A stretch of 64,000 nt of DNA from Lepidonotus clava (GCA_936440205.1 OW387148.1:25475961-25539960), one strand, 5' to 3'; shown: positions 20,082-32,502, counted from the first letter of the stretch. Notes: generated by a model not told the origin, from the sequence alone. Made by a program: numbers and translations.

Positions 20082-20702
20082 CTAGGAGCGAGCTTTTCCG
20101 CCACGTAGCCTGTCCATGATGGTAAGGCCCCGAAGGACTGCACCTCTCACACCCCGGTAGATCTTATACATCCCCCTCTCATTAAAATGAATACCATCGT
20201 GCCGGAACACCTGTTCCTCCGTCTGGTATAGACCCCGTAGCTTCCAGTAGGAGACCTCATCCTCGACTTCAAGAAGGTGGTGGAGAATCCTGTTGGTCTC
20301 CTGCACTCTTGTAGGATAATCGGGGTCTAGAAAGGGGTAATTGGCCCTGGGGGGGATAGAACAAACGAAAACTGCATAGCAGTGGTCTGAATTGTTAAGG
20401 AGGACGGCCAGGTTATGGATATCGCTAGCGACGGTGAGGGGGGAGGCGTCAGGGTTGCAGAGGTCATTGCCCCCGACCAGGAGGACAATGACATGAGGGC
20501 GCAAGGCTTGGACATCGTTAAAGTCGTGTTTCGCCAGGGATGCCACGGTACGACCTCCTACTCCGTGGAACGTGACGGGGCCGTCCTGGACCATGGCCTG
20601 GTTGACGAGCTCGGTGTAAGCGGGAGGGGGTGATTTGGTGAAAGTGGCCAAGCGTGAAATATGGCTGTCTCCTATCACCAGGGTCCGCGTCACAGGCTCC
20701 AT
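20082..20702 (-). CDS. SGNH (GDSL-type) hydrolase, first gene of Ngaro-type element
   Basis: 206 residues with the SGNH blocks in order: LVIGDSHISR (Ser), a Gly block in FHGVGGRTV, LVGGNDL (Asn), and Asp/His in FRHDGIHFNERG. Such hydrolases are known from Ngaro and other retroelements; the substrate is unknown. The gene lies upstream of gag on the same strand, close to A1, so it would be the first gene read from the element promoter. Confidence 0.88.
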   Translation of the reverse strand: MEPVTRTLVIGDSHISRLATFTKSPPPAYTELVNQAMVQDGPVTFHGVGGRTVASLAKHDFNDVQALRPHVIVLLVGGNDLCNPDASPLTVASDIHNLAVLLNNSDHCYAVFVCSIPPRANYPFLDPDYPTRVQETNRILHHLLEVEDEVSYWKLRGLYQTEEQVFRHDGIHFNERGMYKIYRGVRGAVLRGLTIMDRLRGGKARS

Positions 20703-21336
20703 CGTACGTGATCTGGGCGAGAAAAAGGGGGAAGGATATCAGGGACGGGGCTACGGATCCCCCTGAGTAGTGTAGACCACGTTGTGAAGCAGTCCTAGAA
20801 GGAAAACAAAGGTAGGACGCGTTGGCAAAGGCGGGCCAATACAGGATATTCCCAACGATCCCAATGGGTATCGGTCAAAGTGTGGCCATGTAGTAACCTA
20901 GGAGATTCAAGAACAGGGGGTGGAATAAATTGTAGGCAGGCAGGACGGGGCATGTGGAGTTGTATGGGCCGGGTGGCGAATGGCCTGAGTCCTGTAGCTG
21001 GTGACTAGCCAGAGTCCTGTGGGAAGTGGCTAAGGTAAAGGAAATAAACATACAATTAATGGAGGTGTATATGGACAGACTTAGCTGGAAGGGGTCCTGA
21101 AGATGAGATCAGCCTTGGTGGTGGGAGATCTGATGTGTTGGACATGCAGGGATAAAAACTTGGGCCCTGCTGGGGCCATGCTTGATTTTGGTTTAACCAA
21201 GGATCTTGCAGAATCCTGTGTCATCCTCCTTCCCTGGGTGGTGTCATCCTCCAAATTGTACATGCAGCGAGAGAAATGGTGTTGATGAATAGATCAGTAT
21301 AAATTTGAATTTTGAAAACCAAAGATAAATGGCAAA
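20703..21336. other. Ngaro-type element 5' leader
   Basis: Non-coding stretch between the hydrolase start and repeat A1. Short frames here have no recognisable domain. Confidence 0.6.
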
Positions 21337-21512
21337 AATTTTGAATTCAAATAACCTACTCAGATGTTCAAACTTGTCAGTTTAAAGATGGCTGAATTGC
21401 TCACGAGATCTCGCGGCCCGCGAGATCTCGCGACCCGCGAGATCTCGCGGCCCGCGAGAGTAGATTTCTCGTTCTCCGAGCGTAAACATCTGCGAGGATC
21501 CTCGCACAGCCT
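21337..21512 (-). repeat. A1 repeat of Ngaro-type element
   Basis: The 5' terminal repeat on the element strand, the same as A2 over 176 bp, including the CGCGAGATCTCGCG units. The element ends at CACAGCCT. Confidence 0.9.
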
Positions 21513-23690
21513 ATATGTATATTTTAGGCGCCATCTGGCCTAGAATGTAGGTAATGTCAGGCCTATATAAAAATAAAAATATAGGCCCCTGTTAGACCTA
21601 TAGATAATACAACCCACGTGTACATCTAAAATCAATTATATTATAGTTATACAAGATTGTATATCTGTAATATTGTAAACTAGTTGATAGGTCTAAATGG
21701 AAAATTGTTTTACATATAGGGCTAGGCCTAGGCCTAATTTGCACTTAGGACTTATTACAAGGATGATATTTTGGGCTTCAAAGTCTCTTTTTGCTCAGTC
21801 GTAGACTAAATAATAGGTATCCATATGAGATTTGTAGATAATTCATACCATATTTTAGGCTCAGCCTATAGTCATTTCCCACCTAGGCCTATACCAATAA
21901 CGCATTGCACTAGCTATTGGGTTAAGGCCACGGCCAATCCCCGGCCTTTTCCATACAGTATTTCCCTTCTTTTTTATATTACATTATGTGATAATTACAG
22001 ATTGTACATATTGAGTCAGGAAGCACTCACAAACACATTTTGATATGCGTATGAAGCGCACACTTTTAATGTTATGATGCATAGGCATGCATACCTTTTA
22101 CTTCGATAGCAGCAAGATATACCACACAGAATAATGAACAATAATTATAATGATAATATTTATATTTCTAAACATGTCATACTTACAGTTCGTCATATGT
22201 GAAATATAAAATGTTAACAAAGTAATTGTGTTTGGACAATAATGAATAGGGAAATTTTTATAATAACATAGACTCTAAAGTTTAAAATTCACATGATGTG
22301 ATCCAGTTGGCGACCACTGACCAACTAACTATAAGCCGCTGATAAATGCATATATAGTTACGTCACCACTGGTCACTGGCATCCGCACTGAAATATCTAT
22401 TTTAAGATAACTATATCCAAAATATTACTTATACACATATATCATATATGTACGATACATATCATCTATATCTATCTGTCTACCGACATACATATATACA
22501 TACCTATGCACACACCTAAACATATAGATATTAATATTACATCATAATTATGAATATGAATATACATGTAATATGATATACACGCATGATCATTTCAGAC
22601 GTCATTTCTGATATCAGCACAGTTTGCAGACAGGTCAATTTGCCCTGTGTACGTCTAGCATTAGCATGACCATAAAAAAAAACCTATGCATATGAGCAGA
22701 ACGGTCTGAGAAGTTTCGGATTTCATAACAACTTGTAGGTCTATTGGATTGAACATCATTATTTCCTGCGAAGGAAAGCGTAAGTAAGATCTATCCATGC
22801 GTCATCAGCTGTGTAGAGGCTTATAGACGTAGTTACAGCATGCATGTAACTCAATATTATGTCCCTTGAGATCGACATTTTTCTCTTTCAATGGTAACAA
22901 TATTATTTTGTACCACAGGTTTTACACTTGTCCGCAAACGATAATTCTGCTCAAACAATATGAGTATACATTGGGATTGTTCCCGTTATTGATCTACACG
23001 ATGCATTGGTACGGACACGCACGCACAATGAACTTGTGTTAGTTTGCTAGAATTCAATATGAATAGTCGGGCGTTATGAACGAAGCATACATACTTAGCA
23101 CTTCGGAATCTTTGTGCAGAGTATAGATCGTTTCTTTTGACGCCAAAACAATGTCCAGCTGTGTATATATGCATATAAGGTAATAGGCATAACCATTGTG
23201 GTGGGTGATGGGTTTTGGCTTGCGGGTGGTAAGGTTTAGGGGATGGGGCAAAGGGGCGGGGGTCATTTGATCGAAGTGGGGATCATTTTAATCGTTACTT
23301 CCCTAGTGCTAGTTCCATCCACAAGCGTACCCTTGCATTAGGGCAACACAAACATTTTCTTGGTTCGGCTGACCTAGGCCGAGAAAAAGTAGGGGATTTT
23401 GTTTTTTAAATGCCTTTTCTGGAAACCCGGTTGGATCAACTCAACCAAACTGGTTTGATTTGATTCATGTCACTTATAATCGTCAATGAAATGGTGTTCT
23501 CTTATGAAGAGAATAATAGTTATACACAAGGCATATTCTTATGGTAATTAAATTGTCATTTCGCATCCCCTTTAATGATCTACTACAACTGACCTGTTCA
23601 TTAAGGGTAAATTTATCTCAGTGTGAAGTAATCAATACAATCACGCCACCTGTATTTAAACGGCTTTGCTCCGATTGATCATGATTATAT
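21513..23690. other. No gene seen
   Basis: AT-rich intergenic DNA with TA/CA-rich runs around 22430-22570. No exon, RNA gene or element ends were recognised. Confidence 0.5.
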
Positions 23691-23694
23691 AGTG

Positions 23695-23765
23695 GTACCA
23701 GTGCGTACCAGTGGTATGCATGCATACACTGGTACACTGGTATGCATGCATACCACTGGTACACA
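23695..23765. repeat. Nested palindromes built on CCAGTGGTATGCATGC
   Basis: ACCAGTGGTATGCATGC and its inverse GCATGCATACCACTGGT are repeated with a shorter internal copy (ACTGGTACACTGGT). The region can form a strong hairpin or cruciform. Confidence 0.75.
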
Positions 23766-24239
23766 ACTATCATCAGGTTATAAACACTTCAACTCTGTAC
23801 AGAAACTATGAATTACAAACCAGTCCAGTCAACCATATAATATATAATATATAGCCTATAGCTAATACAGTTTTTGCTATATCATCATACTGATGAAATC
23901 CTAATATTATCATGAGCATTGTTGTTATTCTTTCTAAGATGCTGTGGGTTTCAGGTTTTTCAGATTCAGATCTCAATATCATATAGATATTTAAATAGTA
24001 AATAACTGTTCGTGCCACTACCGGGAGTATATATAGTGTACTATAATATATTGTGTTCTTTATACATTGTATATACTAGGAACAAATATAACTATGATCA
24101 TCAATTCAGTTTAGGAAAAAAAAAGATGAAAAATCAAACTCTTTCTTGGTGGCACCAGGGGCCAGCAGGTGGGCTGGGGGGAGAAGTGGGATTATGTGGA
24201 CTCAGCAAATGAGCAAATAGACCTAATCAATAACTCGTC

Positions 24240-24370
24240 ACCAGGCCCCTACACAGGTTTCTGCCTGTCGCGAGCTGCTCGTACAAGACGCACAGGTACT
24301 CACGGGTAACCGGCGAGTCACTCAGGAACAGCTACCACTACCGGGAGTCAACGGAGGCTAGAGCACGAGG
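24240..24370 (+). other. Candidate 5' UTR exon of the calmodulin-like gene
   Basis: GC-rich compared with its surroundings. It ends in GAGCACGAG|GTGAGTGG, a good splice donor. It contains one GAGCTGCTC (24272-24280), the dyad that recurs around the light chain gene, and CACTACCGGGAGT, which also occurs at 24016. A TATATATAG sequence lies at about 24027. The coding part begins in a later exon with 8 bases of leader, so a spliced 5' UTR exon is needed; this is one candidate. Confidence 0.4.
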
Positions 24371-25130
24371 TGAGTGGGTCTATGTGTTGTAGAACTTGTG
24401 AAATATGTGTAATATGATACAATACAGAATAAGTGGGTCTATAATTATGTTGTACTTGGGAAACCTGTAACATAATGCACCATGTGGTAAGTGGGTCTAT
24501 ATGTGGGACTTGGGAAACTTGTAATAAAATGCTCCATAGGCTAAGATAGTTTATTTGTACTTGCGGTACTTGTAATGTAATACACTATGGGGTAAATGGG
24601 TCTATATATGTTGTACTTGGGAAACCTGTAACATAATGCACCATTATGTTAAGTGGGTCTATATGTTGGATTTGGGAAACTTAGGAAACTTGTAATAATA
24701 CACCATAGGCTAAGAGGGTCTATTTGTACTTGGGGAACTTGTAACGTAATACACCATGGGGTAAATGGGTCTACTTGTTTCTTTGAAAACGTAATATAAT
24801 GCGCCATACTAGGGTACTTTGGTTACCTTGTAGTTGTGAAACCTGTAATATAATGCACCATACTAGGGCAAATGGGTCAACTTGTACTTATGAAACCTGT
24901 AATATAATGCACTACACGAGGGTTAATGGGTCTAATTGTACTTGTGAAACCTGTAACATAATGCGCCATTCTAGGGTAAGTGGGTCTATCATAATCTTGT
25001 ACTCGTGAAACTTGATATGTAGGCCTAATACACTATAGGGTAAGAGAGTCTATCTTGTACTTGTGGAAGCTGTAATGTTTTGCAATGTGGAGCGACTGGA
25101 TCTATCTATAACAGTTTTACTCAGTTAATG
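24371..25130 (+). repeat. Degenerate tandem array of splice-donor-bearing units
   Basis: About 13 units of 51-64 bases with the consensus GGTAAGTGGGTCTATxTGTACTTGGGAAACCTGTAATATAATGCACCAT split over the unit. The first unit is the candidate donor itself (GTGAGTGGGTCTATGTG). Many later units begin GGTAAGTGGG, GGTAAATGGG or GCTAAGAGGG. The array lies in the presumed first intron. Confidence 0.8.
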
Positions 25131-26184
25131 TTGACTACCGTAAGGTTTCATTATCAACTTTTGTATTCATTGCACATTGAATTGCTTCTAGCCTATGTGT
25201 GATAACTTGAAACATCGTGACACAGACATTTATATATATGAAAGTAGTATATTGAAATGTTACCTTTTCACGGGCACATTTTCCCAATAACCGTTTCTAT
25301 AAATTTAAATTCTCAGATGTTGCATAGCTTACACGGCTTTTTAAACAAGGTGATAACTTAATGAACTTAACCTTCTGTTATTGTAGTGCTCATGGAAAAA
25401 CGTTATACGAATACCTTTATGAGGAAATTGACCATTTATGCGTAAACATACTGGTAAATCCTTATTATAGTCCCCTACGATAGTCCCGAGCCCGACAATT
25501 CTCCCTGAAACGATTTATAACACATAATGTAGCGACTACCTACAATAAATCTCTCCACAACAATTGCCACCCATGCATTATACAATTGAAGTGACACCAA
25601 ACGCCTAAATATTTTAATACACAAATTCACATGATAGCCCATGCATCGCTTCACGAGGAAAATAGGAAAGAAATAGCCCATTGTTGCTCCAACCCCTATA
25701 GCTAGCGGCCATTATTTATTAACATTCCAAACGGTTTTCTATTGAAAGGCCATTCCTACAGACAAGGCCTTCATACCTGTCTGCGGGTCTCCAGGGTCTT
25801 GTAAAATTAAAGCCTGTCAGTGAGCCTACCAACTTCTGTCAAGTGCCCGATGTATAATTCAGGCCTATGGGTCAGACCCATGGTATGATTCCTCCACGGT
25901 TTCCTCACGATTCAGATATGACTAGGATATAACAAGTGAGGAGGAATGACCATAAACAATTATTCACAAGTGACTCTAAACTGGTTATCACATCATGGGG
26001 TGGCCGTAGTCCCAAGTCATATGTCCTTTTGTGATTACAAAGTTTGAAGGAATTTTTTTTTCAAAAATCCCACCCGGTGAAATATTGTTATCACACCATT
26101 ATTACATCTCATCATTACACCAATTGAACTGAATCAAACTTTTTCATAAAACTTAAATGTGAATGAAACTGTTTTAGTTACAGA
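25131..26184. other. No gene seen (presumed intron)
   Basis: AT-rich DNA between the repeat array and a second candidate 5' exon; nothing recognised. Confidence 0.45.
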
Positions 26185-26381
26185 AATATCAAGCGGTTGA
26201 CAAGGAGTTTGTCGCGTTGTCCCACCCGCTGTTTGTCACTGCAAACCGGAGGACGTATAAGTTATTGATGTACCAAATCGACCAGAGGTGCGACTGAAGC
26301 CATCCCTGAGCCTATTACTACCTGGGGCGAGTTAGTACTGACCCCCTGCACCAATTATCAACACCTTTAGCTCCACACAGG
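26185..26381 (+). other. Second candidate 5' UTR exon of the calmodulin-like gene
   Basis: GTTTTAGTTACAG precedes and CTCCACACAG|GTAAGATAC follows a 197-base segment that is richer in GC than its flanks. The splice signals are reasonable but the role as a leader exon is inferred from position only. Confidence 0.3.
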
Positions 26382-27265
26382 TAAGATACTCACACATCTT
26401 GAACAGGGCCCAGTTTTACCTGGATTTTGAGATTACAAGGTATAGGTATGCTTAACACAGGTGGTATGGGACCTTGAATTGATAACATCCGTATCAAGAG
26501 TGGTTTGGGGTTGGGTATGGTAAGTAAGAAAGTCTGGGAAAATTGTGAACTGGTGAGGTGTGTGTGGGAGGGTGGGGGCTGGAGTTCCCTGTTCCCTGAT
26601 TCGTTTGTTAAGTAAATGCTGCTATTCAATTACTTTTGGTACTTTTTAGAATTGCTATTAACCCTTTAGACCCCACAGGATGCATACATGATTTGCTTGA
26701 TTTTCCCTGGATTTCCCTCCAGAATACCCTACCCCATCAATGAACGTTGTTGTAATGAAACTTGTAGCATTGGAAAGGAAATTGAATCAGCTGTTCAACG
26801 ATATATTGGTCAATCTTGTCTTTTGAAAACTCATAAAAGTGTTTGCTTTGAAAAAATATTGAAAAATATTGGAAAAAACGGTCTAAAGGGTTAATATAAG
26901 TTACACTTTTGAAACATGGTCATAAAGATTTGTACCTCAAATCCGAATACTGTAACTGTAATGAGTAAACGGTGAAAGGTTCGTAATTATAACCTGTGCT
27001 ACCTATAGAGTGTTTTTATGTTCGCCATGTGCTAGCTCGTATTTATTTTTACATATTACATTAAAACTTCACACATTTACCGTTAGCCTCGGAATACAGC
27101 TTTAAGCAAAGTTATATCTAATGCAATGGCTAGGACATTTTAAACGTTTAATGGCCAAATCTATGGTATGTTCAAGCCACTTCAAGTCCATTGCTTTGCA
27201 AGTGCCTTATTGGTTATCTGATATTTAATTCACTCCCAACCCTTTCTTATCCCACAGCAAACAGA

Positions 27266-30200
27266 ATGGATTCGGACCAAACTAAGAGACCAAACTTTGA
27301 GAAGTTCTTCAGGGACGCTGACGCGGACAGGGACGGTTACCTGACCTTTGAGGAGGTCTCCTCCATATTCTACAAGTACGGCTACAAGTGTGAGGAGCAG
27401 GACATACGGGTAAGGTGGCACTAGGGAATATCTTCATAACTTATTGGGATGATCAGGGACATTTTGATTAGTGTCTCATGCTTAAAAATTCCATCTGTCA
27501 TGAATATATTTTACACCTAGTAATCTCTTCTTGGAATTATTTTGAAACAACATCATACATTTTTGAAAAAAAAAACTGAATTGGTTATCTTCAGACCCTA
27601 ATCAAAATTTCTCACTAGCCAAATTAGTTACAAAATATTTGTCTAGGTGTATTAACTATACGTTGGGATAATGAAGTCTATAATATTGTCAGGGTTTAGA
27701 GAAGCGGTATTACAAATTCATTATATCTCATACATTATCTAGTATTTGATATCACAAACTGGTCAGGAGTTGCAACCTGGGTACTAGTCAAAAACTGAGC
27801 AGTTTCCAAAACCTGGACTTAGGACTTAGGACAACATGGCAAGTGGTCCCAGGTTGAACAGTGGCTGCAAACTGGGCAGTGGCTAAGACCAGACAACCTG
27901 TGCAGTGGTCCCAGGCTGAGCAGTGGCCACAAGCTGGGCAGTAGCTAGGACCAGACAACCTGGGCAGTGGTCCCAGGCTGAGCAGTGGCCACAAGTTGGG
28001 CAGTAGCTAGGACCATACAACCTGGGGAGTGGTCCAAGTCTGAGCAATGGCCACAAACTGGCCAGTAGCTAAGACCATACAACCTGGGAAGTGGTCCCAG
28101 TCTGAGCAATGGCCAAAGATTTGGAAGGGACGCTAAATGGGACAGGGGCAACAAACTGAACAGCAGCCCAAAAATGCACAGATACACCAGACTGTATACC
28201 AAAACTGCATACTGCACAGTGGCAACATGATCAATAAGTATGAGGGTGGAACATTGACCTTATCAACATGTTCCTATGCTCTGTTCCTAACTTTATTGTC
28301 CTAACATCACTTAAGGTGACGTGTGCATGTTTGGTCCTGTAAGCCACGAGTGTACCTAGGTTAAGTACTATTGATCAATATAAGGTAATGTGGTTCACCC
28401 TGGACAATTATCACAGCACTTAACACTAATTGCCTCTCTCTAGTTTGTTTCATATCTCCCATATATATGTATGAGCCTCGGTATGTTGGTCATTATTCAT
28501 AGGATATTCTTTAGATATTTGATATTTGTAAGTCCCAGAATGCTTCATTTTAATTGAGATGGATCTTTCAGATATTCTCTATTGATGGAATATAATTGAA
28601 AAAGGGAACAAAACAAAATAAAAACATTGGTAGCTTTTATCATAGACTAGACGATGAGTCTAACATTATGACTTGTGTTAAAACTGTGATTGAATAGATT
28701 AGATAGTAAGATATTGATGGTCAAATAGTTTTCAGGTTTATTATCTATGAGTACAATGATAACGATTGAGTTGTTGAGTAAGGAATTGCAGGCCAGAGGA
28801 TTGACCTGGAAGTTAAATTAGGTCTGTGGTGGTGTTGTCACAGCAGGCGCTAGATGGATGATTGGATCTATGAGAAGGTAGAGACCATACCCCTATATTT
28901 TACCAAGGCAGGTGTTCTTTTATATGCAGTGTCCCATAGTCAGGGCACCACATACAATGGCCGTTGACACTAGGCCTTTGATAACCCTGCCACAGGGAGA
29001 ATGTCTAATACCACAGCAGCAGGACAGAGACTTAAACCACCAGCCTTTGGATGATGAAGCCAACATTCTAAGACTGTGCCACCAGAACACCCTGCCGGTG
29101 AGGAGGAAAGGGAGGTAGCTTTACACCTTGGCTGGTGTCAGCCCTGGTTCCTGGTGAGATCAGTGACCTACAGATGGCAGCATGTACACTGCAGAGGGAT
29201 CCCTAGTGGAGTTTGATTCAGTATTTACTTGTTCTTTCAGCTGTTGAGTAATAAGTGATACTGCACACTTTGAAATTCTGACTAATTTGATTATTTTTGA
29301 TGTTTTACAAATAAATTCGACATATAATAAAAGCAAAACTGCATTCGGATGATGGGATAAGGCAGGATACTCACTGGGGATAAAAATTTATCCTGCACTC
29401 ACCCTTCGGGCTCGTGCAGGATAAATTTTTATCCCCAGCTCGTATCCTGCCTTATCCCACATCCTCATGCAGTTTTCCTATAATATTAGACATATTACAT
29501 CAAGTATCATAATGTGAAGATGTAGGAGCACTATTGTTGAAGAGCAATGGCTTTTGTGCAATAGGATTCTTGTAATCAAGGAGAAAATTTTCCAAAGTCC
29601 AAAAGGACAGGCCTAAAGGGTTCAATAGCGTGCACAATGATGCCATATGTTTAACAGACATTAAGCACGCATCTGGGATCTGTTCCCTGTCAATTATAGG
29701 CAATTTGCAGATTAACATTGCATCCTCTTCTTATGAGTTGCACTTTTTTTTCTCAAAAATACTCTCAGGATTACAACTGTTGAAAGCCCTTTGTAAAACT
29801 GCCAATAGAATGTATTGGGTTGTCTTGTGCAACACAATGAATGTTCCTAGAGTGCCATGGAAGATTCATCGATTCATTGTCTGCCAGCCAGCATTTACAA
29901 TGAAGCATGCAACGAAATAGTTATCTAGGTATTCAGACACATGGGTAAACCTATCTAATGCATGATTTAGTATCTTCTCAAAATCTATTGACAAGCATTG
30001 CCAGATGGTTGCATACAGTTACAGTATAACACTCGGTCATTCACATGCAAACATAATAATTGATCATTGTTCGATTAAAGCTTTGACATGGAAACACTGT
30101 AAAGGCCGTATTCCACATACCGAAAGTATGCGCCGCTGATATTGAGCATCTCCATGGTAACATTTAATTTTGGGTCCATTTACTTTTTGTGCAATTTCAG

Positions 30201-32476
30201 CGAAAATTATCATGTTTGTCAAATATCTAGCATGACAGAGAACAATGAGGTCGGGTGTTACGTTTTTCAATCAGTCCTTTAAGTCCAAAACTCATACTCA
30301 TTATGCTACCCACACGGGTTTTCTCGGATAGATGACGGGGCTTTAAGAGTGATGTGTGGTGAACAAGAATCCTTTTTCATTTGAGCCACACTTTCTCAGG
30401 TATTATGTTTCGTTGAATCAGTCCCAGCCAACGTTGTTTTGTATTTTTGCTGCGGTGGCGTCTTGAATTGTATCAGATTAAGAGCAACGCCAACGAAGCC
30501 TTACTGTTGGAGGTTTTTCATTGTATATAAACAGAGATCCGTGTAATTGACCAGGTGGTTCTGAATAGAAATGAAATGGGCCGTGAAATTGTCTCTTGAA
30601 ATAACAATTAGTAGCAGTTACTGGTCGGGTCGGGGTGGGACAGGTGGGGCAATGTACCTGTAACTGATTGGTCCAAGTGCCCTGTCAATCAGTCCCTTTA
30701 GCAACGCCCTGGTCAGTCCCCGCACCCAGTGCCCTGAGTGCCGACGACAGACCAGGGGGGTGGGTGGGGAGGAGGGAGGGGGGAAGGGGTAGTAGGGCAA
30801 GCAGAACGCTGGTCGCTGTCCACTGGTCTGAGTGTGGGCGTGTGTGGGGTGGCGGGCAGCAGGAGAGTACAGGGCCTATTACACTACACGACTTGGGTTG
30901 CGATATGACAATGTCACAGAGAAAGCACACTATATTAGAGACAAAGTTCTTTGTTACATATGTGCAATATACTCCAAATTGTCAATTTTAAACAATCATT
31001 TCATTCCTGCATGTGAATTGTCTTTAGTAATCATCATATTACAAGGATGTCGTAGCACATGTCGTCTAGTGTAATAGGGCCTTGAGTGCCACCGCAGATA
31101 CCGGACCCCAGGAAGGGGTCCGAATAGTCGGGGACTTCTTGTGTATCGGAACTATTAAGTTTATTAAATCCAACATGGTGAAAGTAAAACAAAACGGTTT
31201 CTTCGTGCTTGAAATGACTGCAGGTTGATATTCTAACCGGATGTTTATTCTGCGCACTATACACTGAAAAATCTTTTGATGCAATAATAATTTCGCGTAT
31301 TTAATTGATAAAAACTGGTTAGTTATTTTGTCATCGTCGTTTGACAAAGGCCTACATAATTTGATTTCCAAGCACTGGCGACACTGCGCGGACTGCACGG
31401 AAATGTATAGCGTGTAAAAATTAACACCTTCAAAACACTCAATTTATGTATTTATTTTTGTATATTATTATTATTTCTGTGACAGTTTTTACTTGTATTT
31501 TCTACGTTTGTCCGCAGGCGTTCTTCAAGGTGGTAGACAAGTCGGGTGACGACCGGATCTCCTTTGATGAGTACATGGAGGTGATGCTCGGCCGGCGCAC
31601 CGAGCAGCTCCACGAGTAAGTTGATGAGGTTTTACACTATTTTAATGCTTAATCTTAAACTTAATACGAGCAGAAACACGCTTTCTACACTCAATTCATG
31701 GTCGACTGGAATCCCAGGTTAGGTGTGCCTGCATAAACATTTCTGGAAAGTGTAACGAGATTTCAAGTATTCTGAAAGTTGAGCAAAGGCTCTTGTGTTT
31801 TGGGGTAGCGGTAGCTTCATCATTTTAGCATGAACTTAAATGACATCTGACGTTCAATACTTTAGTAGAGCAGAGTTGACGAAGTTATCTTTTTCAAAGT
31901 ATTGCACTTTATAATCACATATCCCAACAATCCTTTCTCTAATATTATGGTATTTGATTTTGTGCTGAACATTTTGAATCATTTTGATTTCCAAATTATA
32001 ATTCTCGGATTTCTTTTGTGCATAAGGGAGAGAATCCCATGCAGTTGGTAAGGTGCAGACCACTCAGGGATAAGTTGCATAAAACAACTGTGAAATACCC
32101 GGTCATGTTCCGTATTCTCTCTCAGTGCCTTCGGATATGACTGCTTTTACACTATGTATTTTAACGCCATAACCATATGAAAGAGGCGCATACCCCATGC
32201 ATTGATATAGACAATTTCCATATTTCTGATTTAATATTTTCTCCTTTCTACAGCGAGGCCACCATGCGGCGAGTGTTCGCCTTGTTTGACAAGGACAAGA
32301 ACGGAGTGATAGACAAGTGTGAGCTGCAGCAGGTGTTCTCCGAGATGGGGCGCCACTTTACGGAAGCGGAAGTCCAGAAACTGATGGCCATGACGGACCA
32401 GGATGGAAACGAGACTCTGGACTACGAGGAGTTTATACAGGCCGCCAAACTGGGCAAGTTTGGCAGCCCTGAGTAG
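27266..32476 (+). CDS. Calmodulin-like protein with four EF-hands, three coding exons
   Basis: Coding exons 27266-27409, 31518-31615 and 32254-32476 join in phase into 154 residues; the last two start after clear CAG acceptors. The first exon opens at 27258 after CCCACAG, with ATG eight bases in. Four EF-hand loops are visible: DADRDGYLTFEE, DKSGDDRISFDE, DKDKNGVIDKCE and DQDGNETLDYEE. All keep acidic residues at loop positions 1, 5 or 9 and Glu at 12, so all four may bind calcium, though the second has Ser at 3 and the fourth Glu at 6. Length and layout match calmodulin and troponin C relatives, but the N-terminus (MDSDQTKRPNFEKFF) differs from calmodulin. A calcium sensor is likely; the partner is unknown. 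Intron 1 (4.1 kb) holds a 62-bp minisatellite, an old SINE and MITEs. Confidence 0.9.
27845..28120. repeat. 62-bp minisatellite in intron 1
   Basis: GGTCCCAGGCTGAGCAGTGG begins each unit at 27845, 27907, 27969, 28031 and 28093, an exact 62-base period with mild divergence. About 4.5 copies. Frames across it are artefacts. Confidence 0.9.
28845..29105 (-). repeat. Old antisense tRNA-derived SINE
   Basis: On the minus strand there is a tRNA-like head near 29100 (GGTGGCACAGTCTTAGAATG, B-box-like GGTTTAAGTCTC). It is followed by AAAGAACACCTGCCTTGGTAAAA and GGGGTATGGTCTCTACCTTCTCAT. The same central words occur in the SINE at 35061-35419, so both belong to one family. This copy is more diverged. 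Confidence 0.75.
29335..29476. mobile_element. Foldback MITE, near full-length inverted repeat
   Basis: The two halves are near-complementary over about 65 bases each: AAAACTGCATTCGGATGATG ... and ... CATCCTCATGCAGTTTT, with an inner GGATAAAAATTTATCC-type core and a small loop at CCCTTCGGG. No gene. A target duplication is not certain. Confidence 0.75.
30103..30170 (+). mobile_element. Partial MITE, relative of 6001-6320
   Basis: AGGCCGTATTCCACATACCG after TAA, continuing with similarity to the first 65 bases of the 6001 element, including CCATGGTAAC. The right half was not found. Confidence 0.65.
30871..31082. mobile_element. MITE with AGG(G/C)CCTATTACACTA ends
   Basis: Left AGGGCCTATTACACTACACG, right inverse AGGCCCTATTACACTAGACG. 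212 bp, no gene. No matching target duplication is visible (TAC versus TGA). The ends resemble the TTA-flanked MITEs of this window. Confidence 0.7.
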
Positions 32477-32496
32477 CTATTACAGGATTGGATCCA

Positions 32497-32502
32497 AATA
32501 AA
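32497..32502 (+). terminator. Polyadenylation signal of the calmodulin-like gene
   Basis: AATAAA lies 21 bases after the stop codon and is followed by a GT-rich stretch (TGTGTGTGTATAT and TATGTGTGTGTC), the usual downstream element. This implies a very short 3' UTR. Confidence 0.7.

Larger units (their letters stand above)
13575..21512 (-). mobile_element. Ngaro-type YR retrotransposon with split direct repeats
   Basis: Read on the minus strand the layout is A1 (21512-21337), genes, B1 (15362-14573), A2 (14577-14402), a 37-bp spacer, B2 (14364-13575). This A1-genes-B1-A2-B2 order is the split-direct-repeat structure of Ngaro elements. The two A copies (176 bp) and the two B copies (790 bp) look identical over the parts compared, which suggests a recent insertion. 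The element carries SGNH hydrolase, gag-like, RT/RNase H and tyrosine recombinase genes and looks whole. Confidence 0.92.

Noticed and set aside
24371-28120. Direct-repeat arrays considered as CRISPR
   Set aside because: Units are degenerate tandem repeats without unique spacers, in an intron-bearing animal genome.
31604-31612. GAGCAGCTC as a regulatory dyad
   Set aside because: It lies inside coding exon 2 of the calmodulin-like gene (encoding EQL) and is explained by codons.
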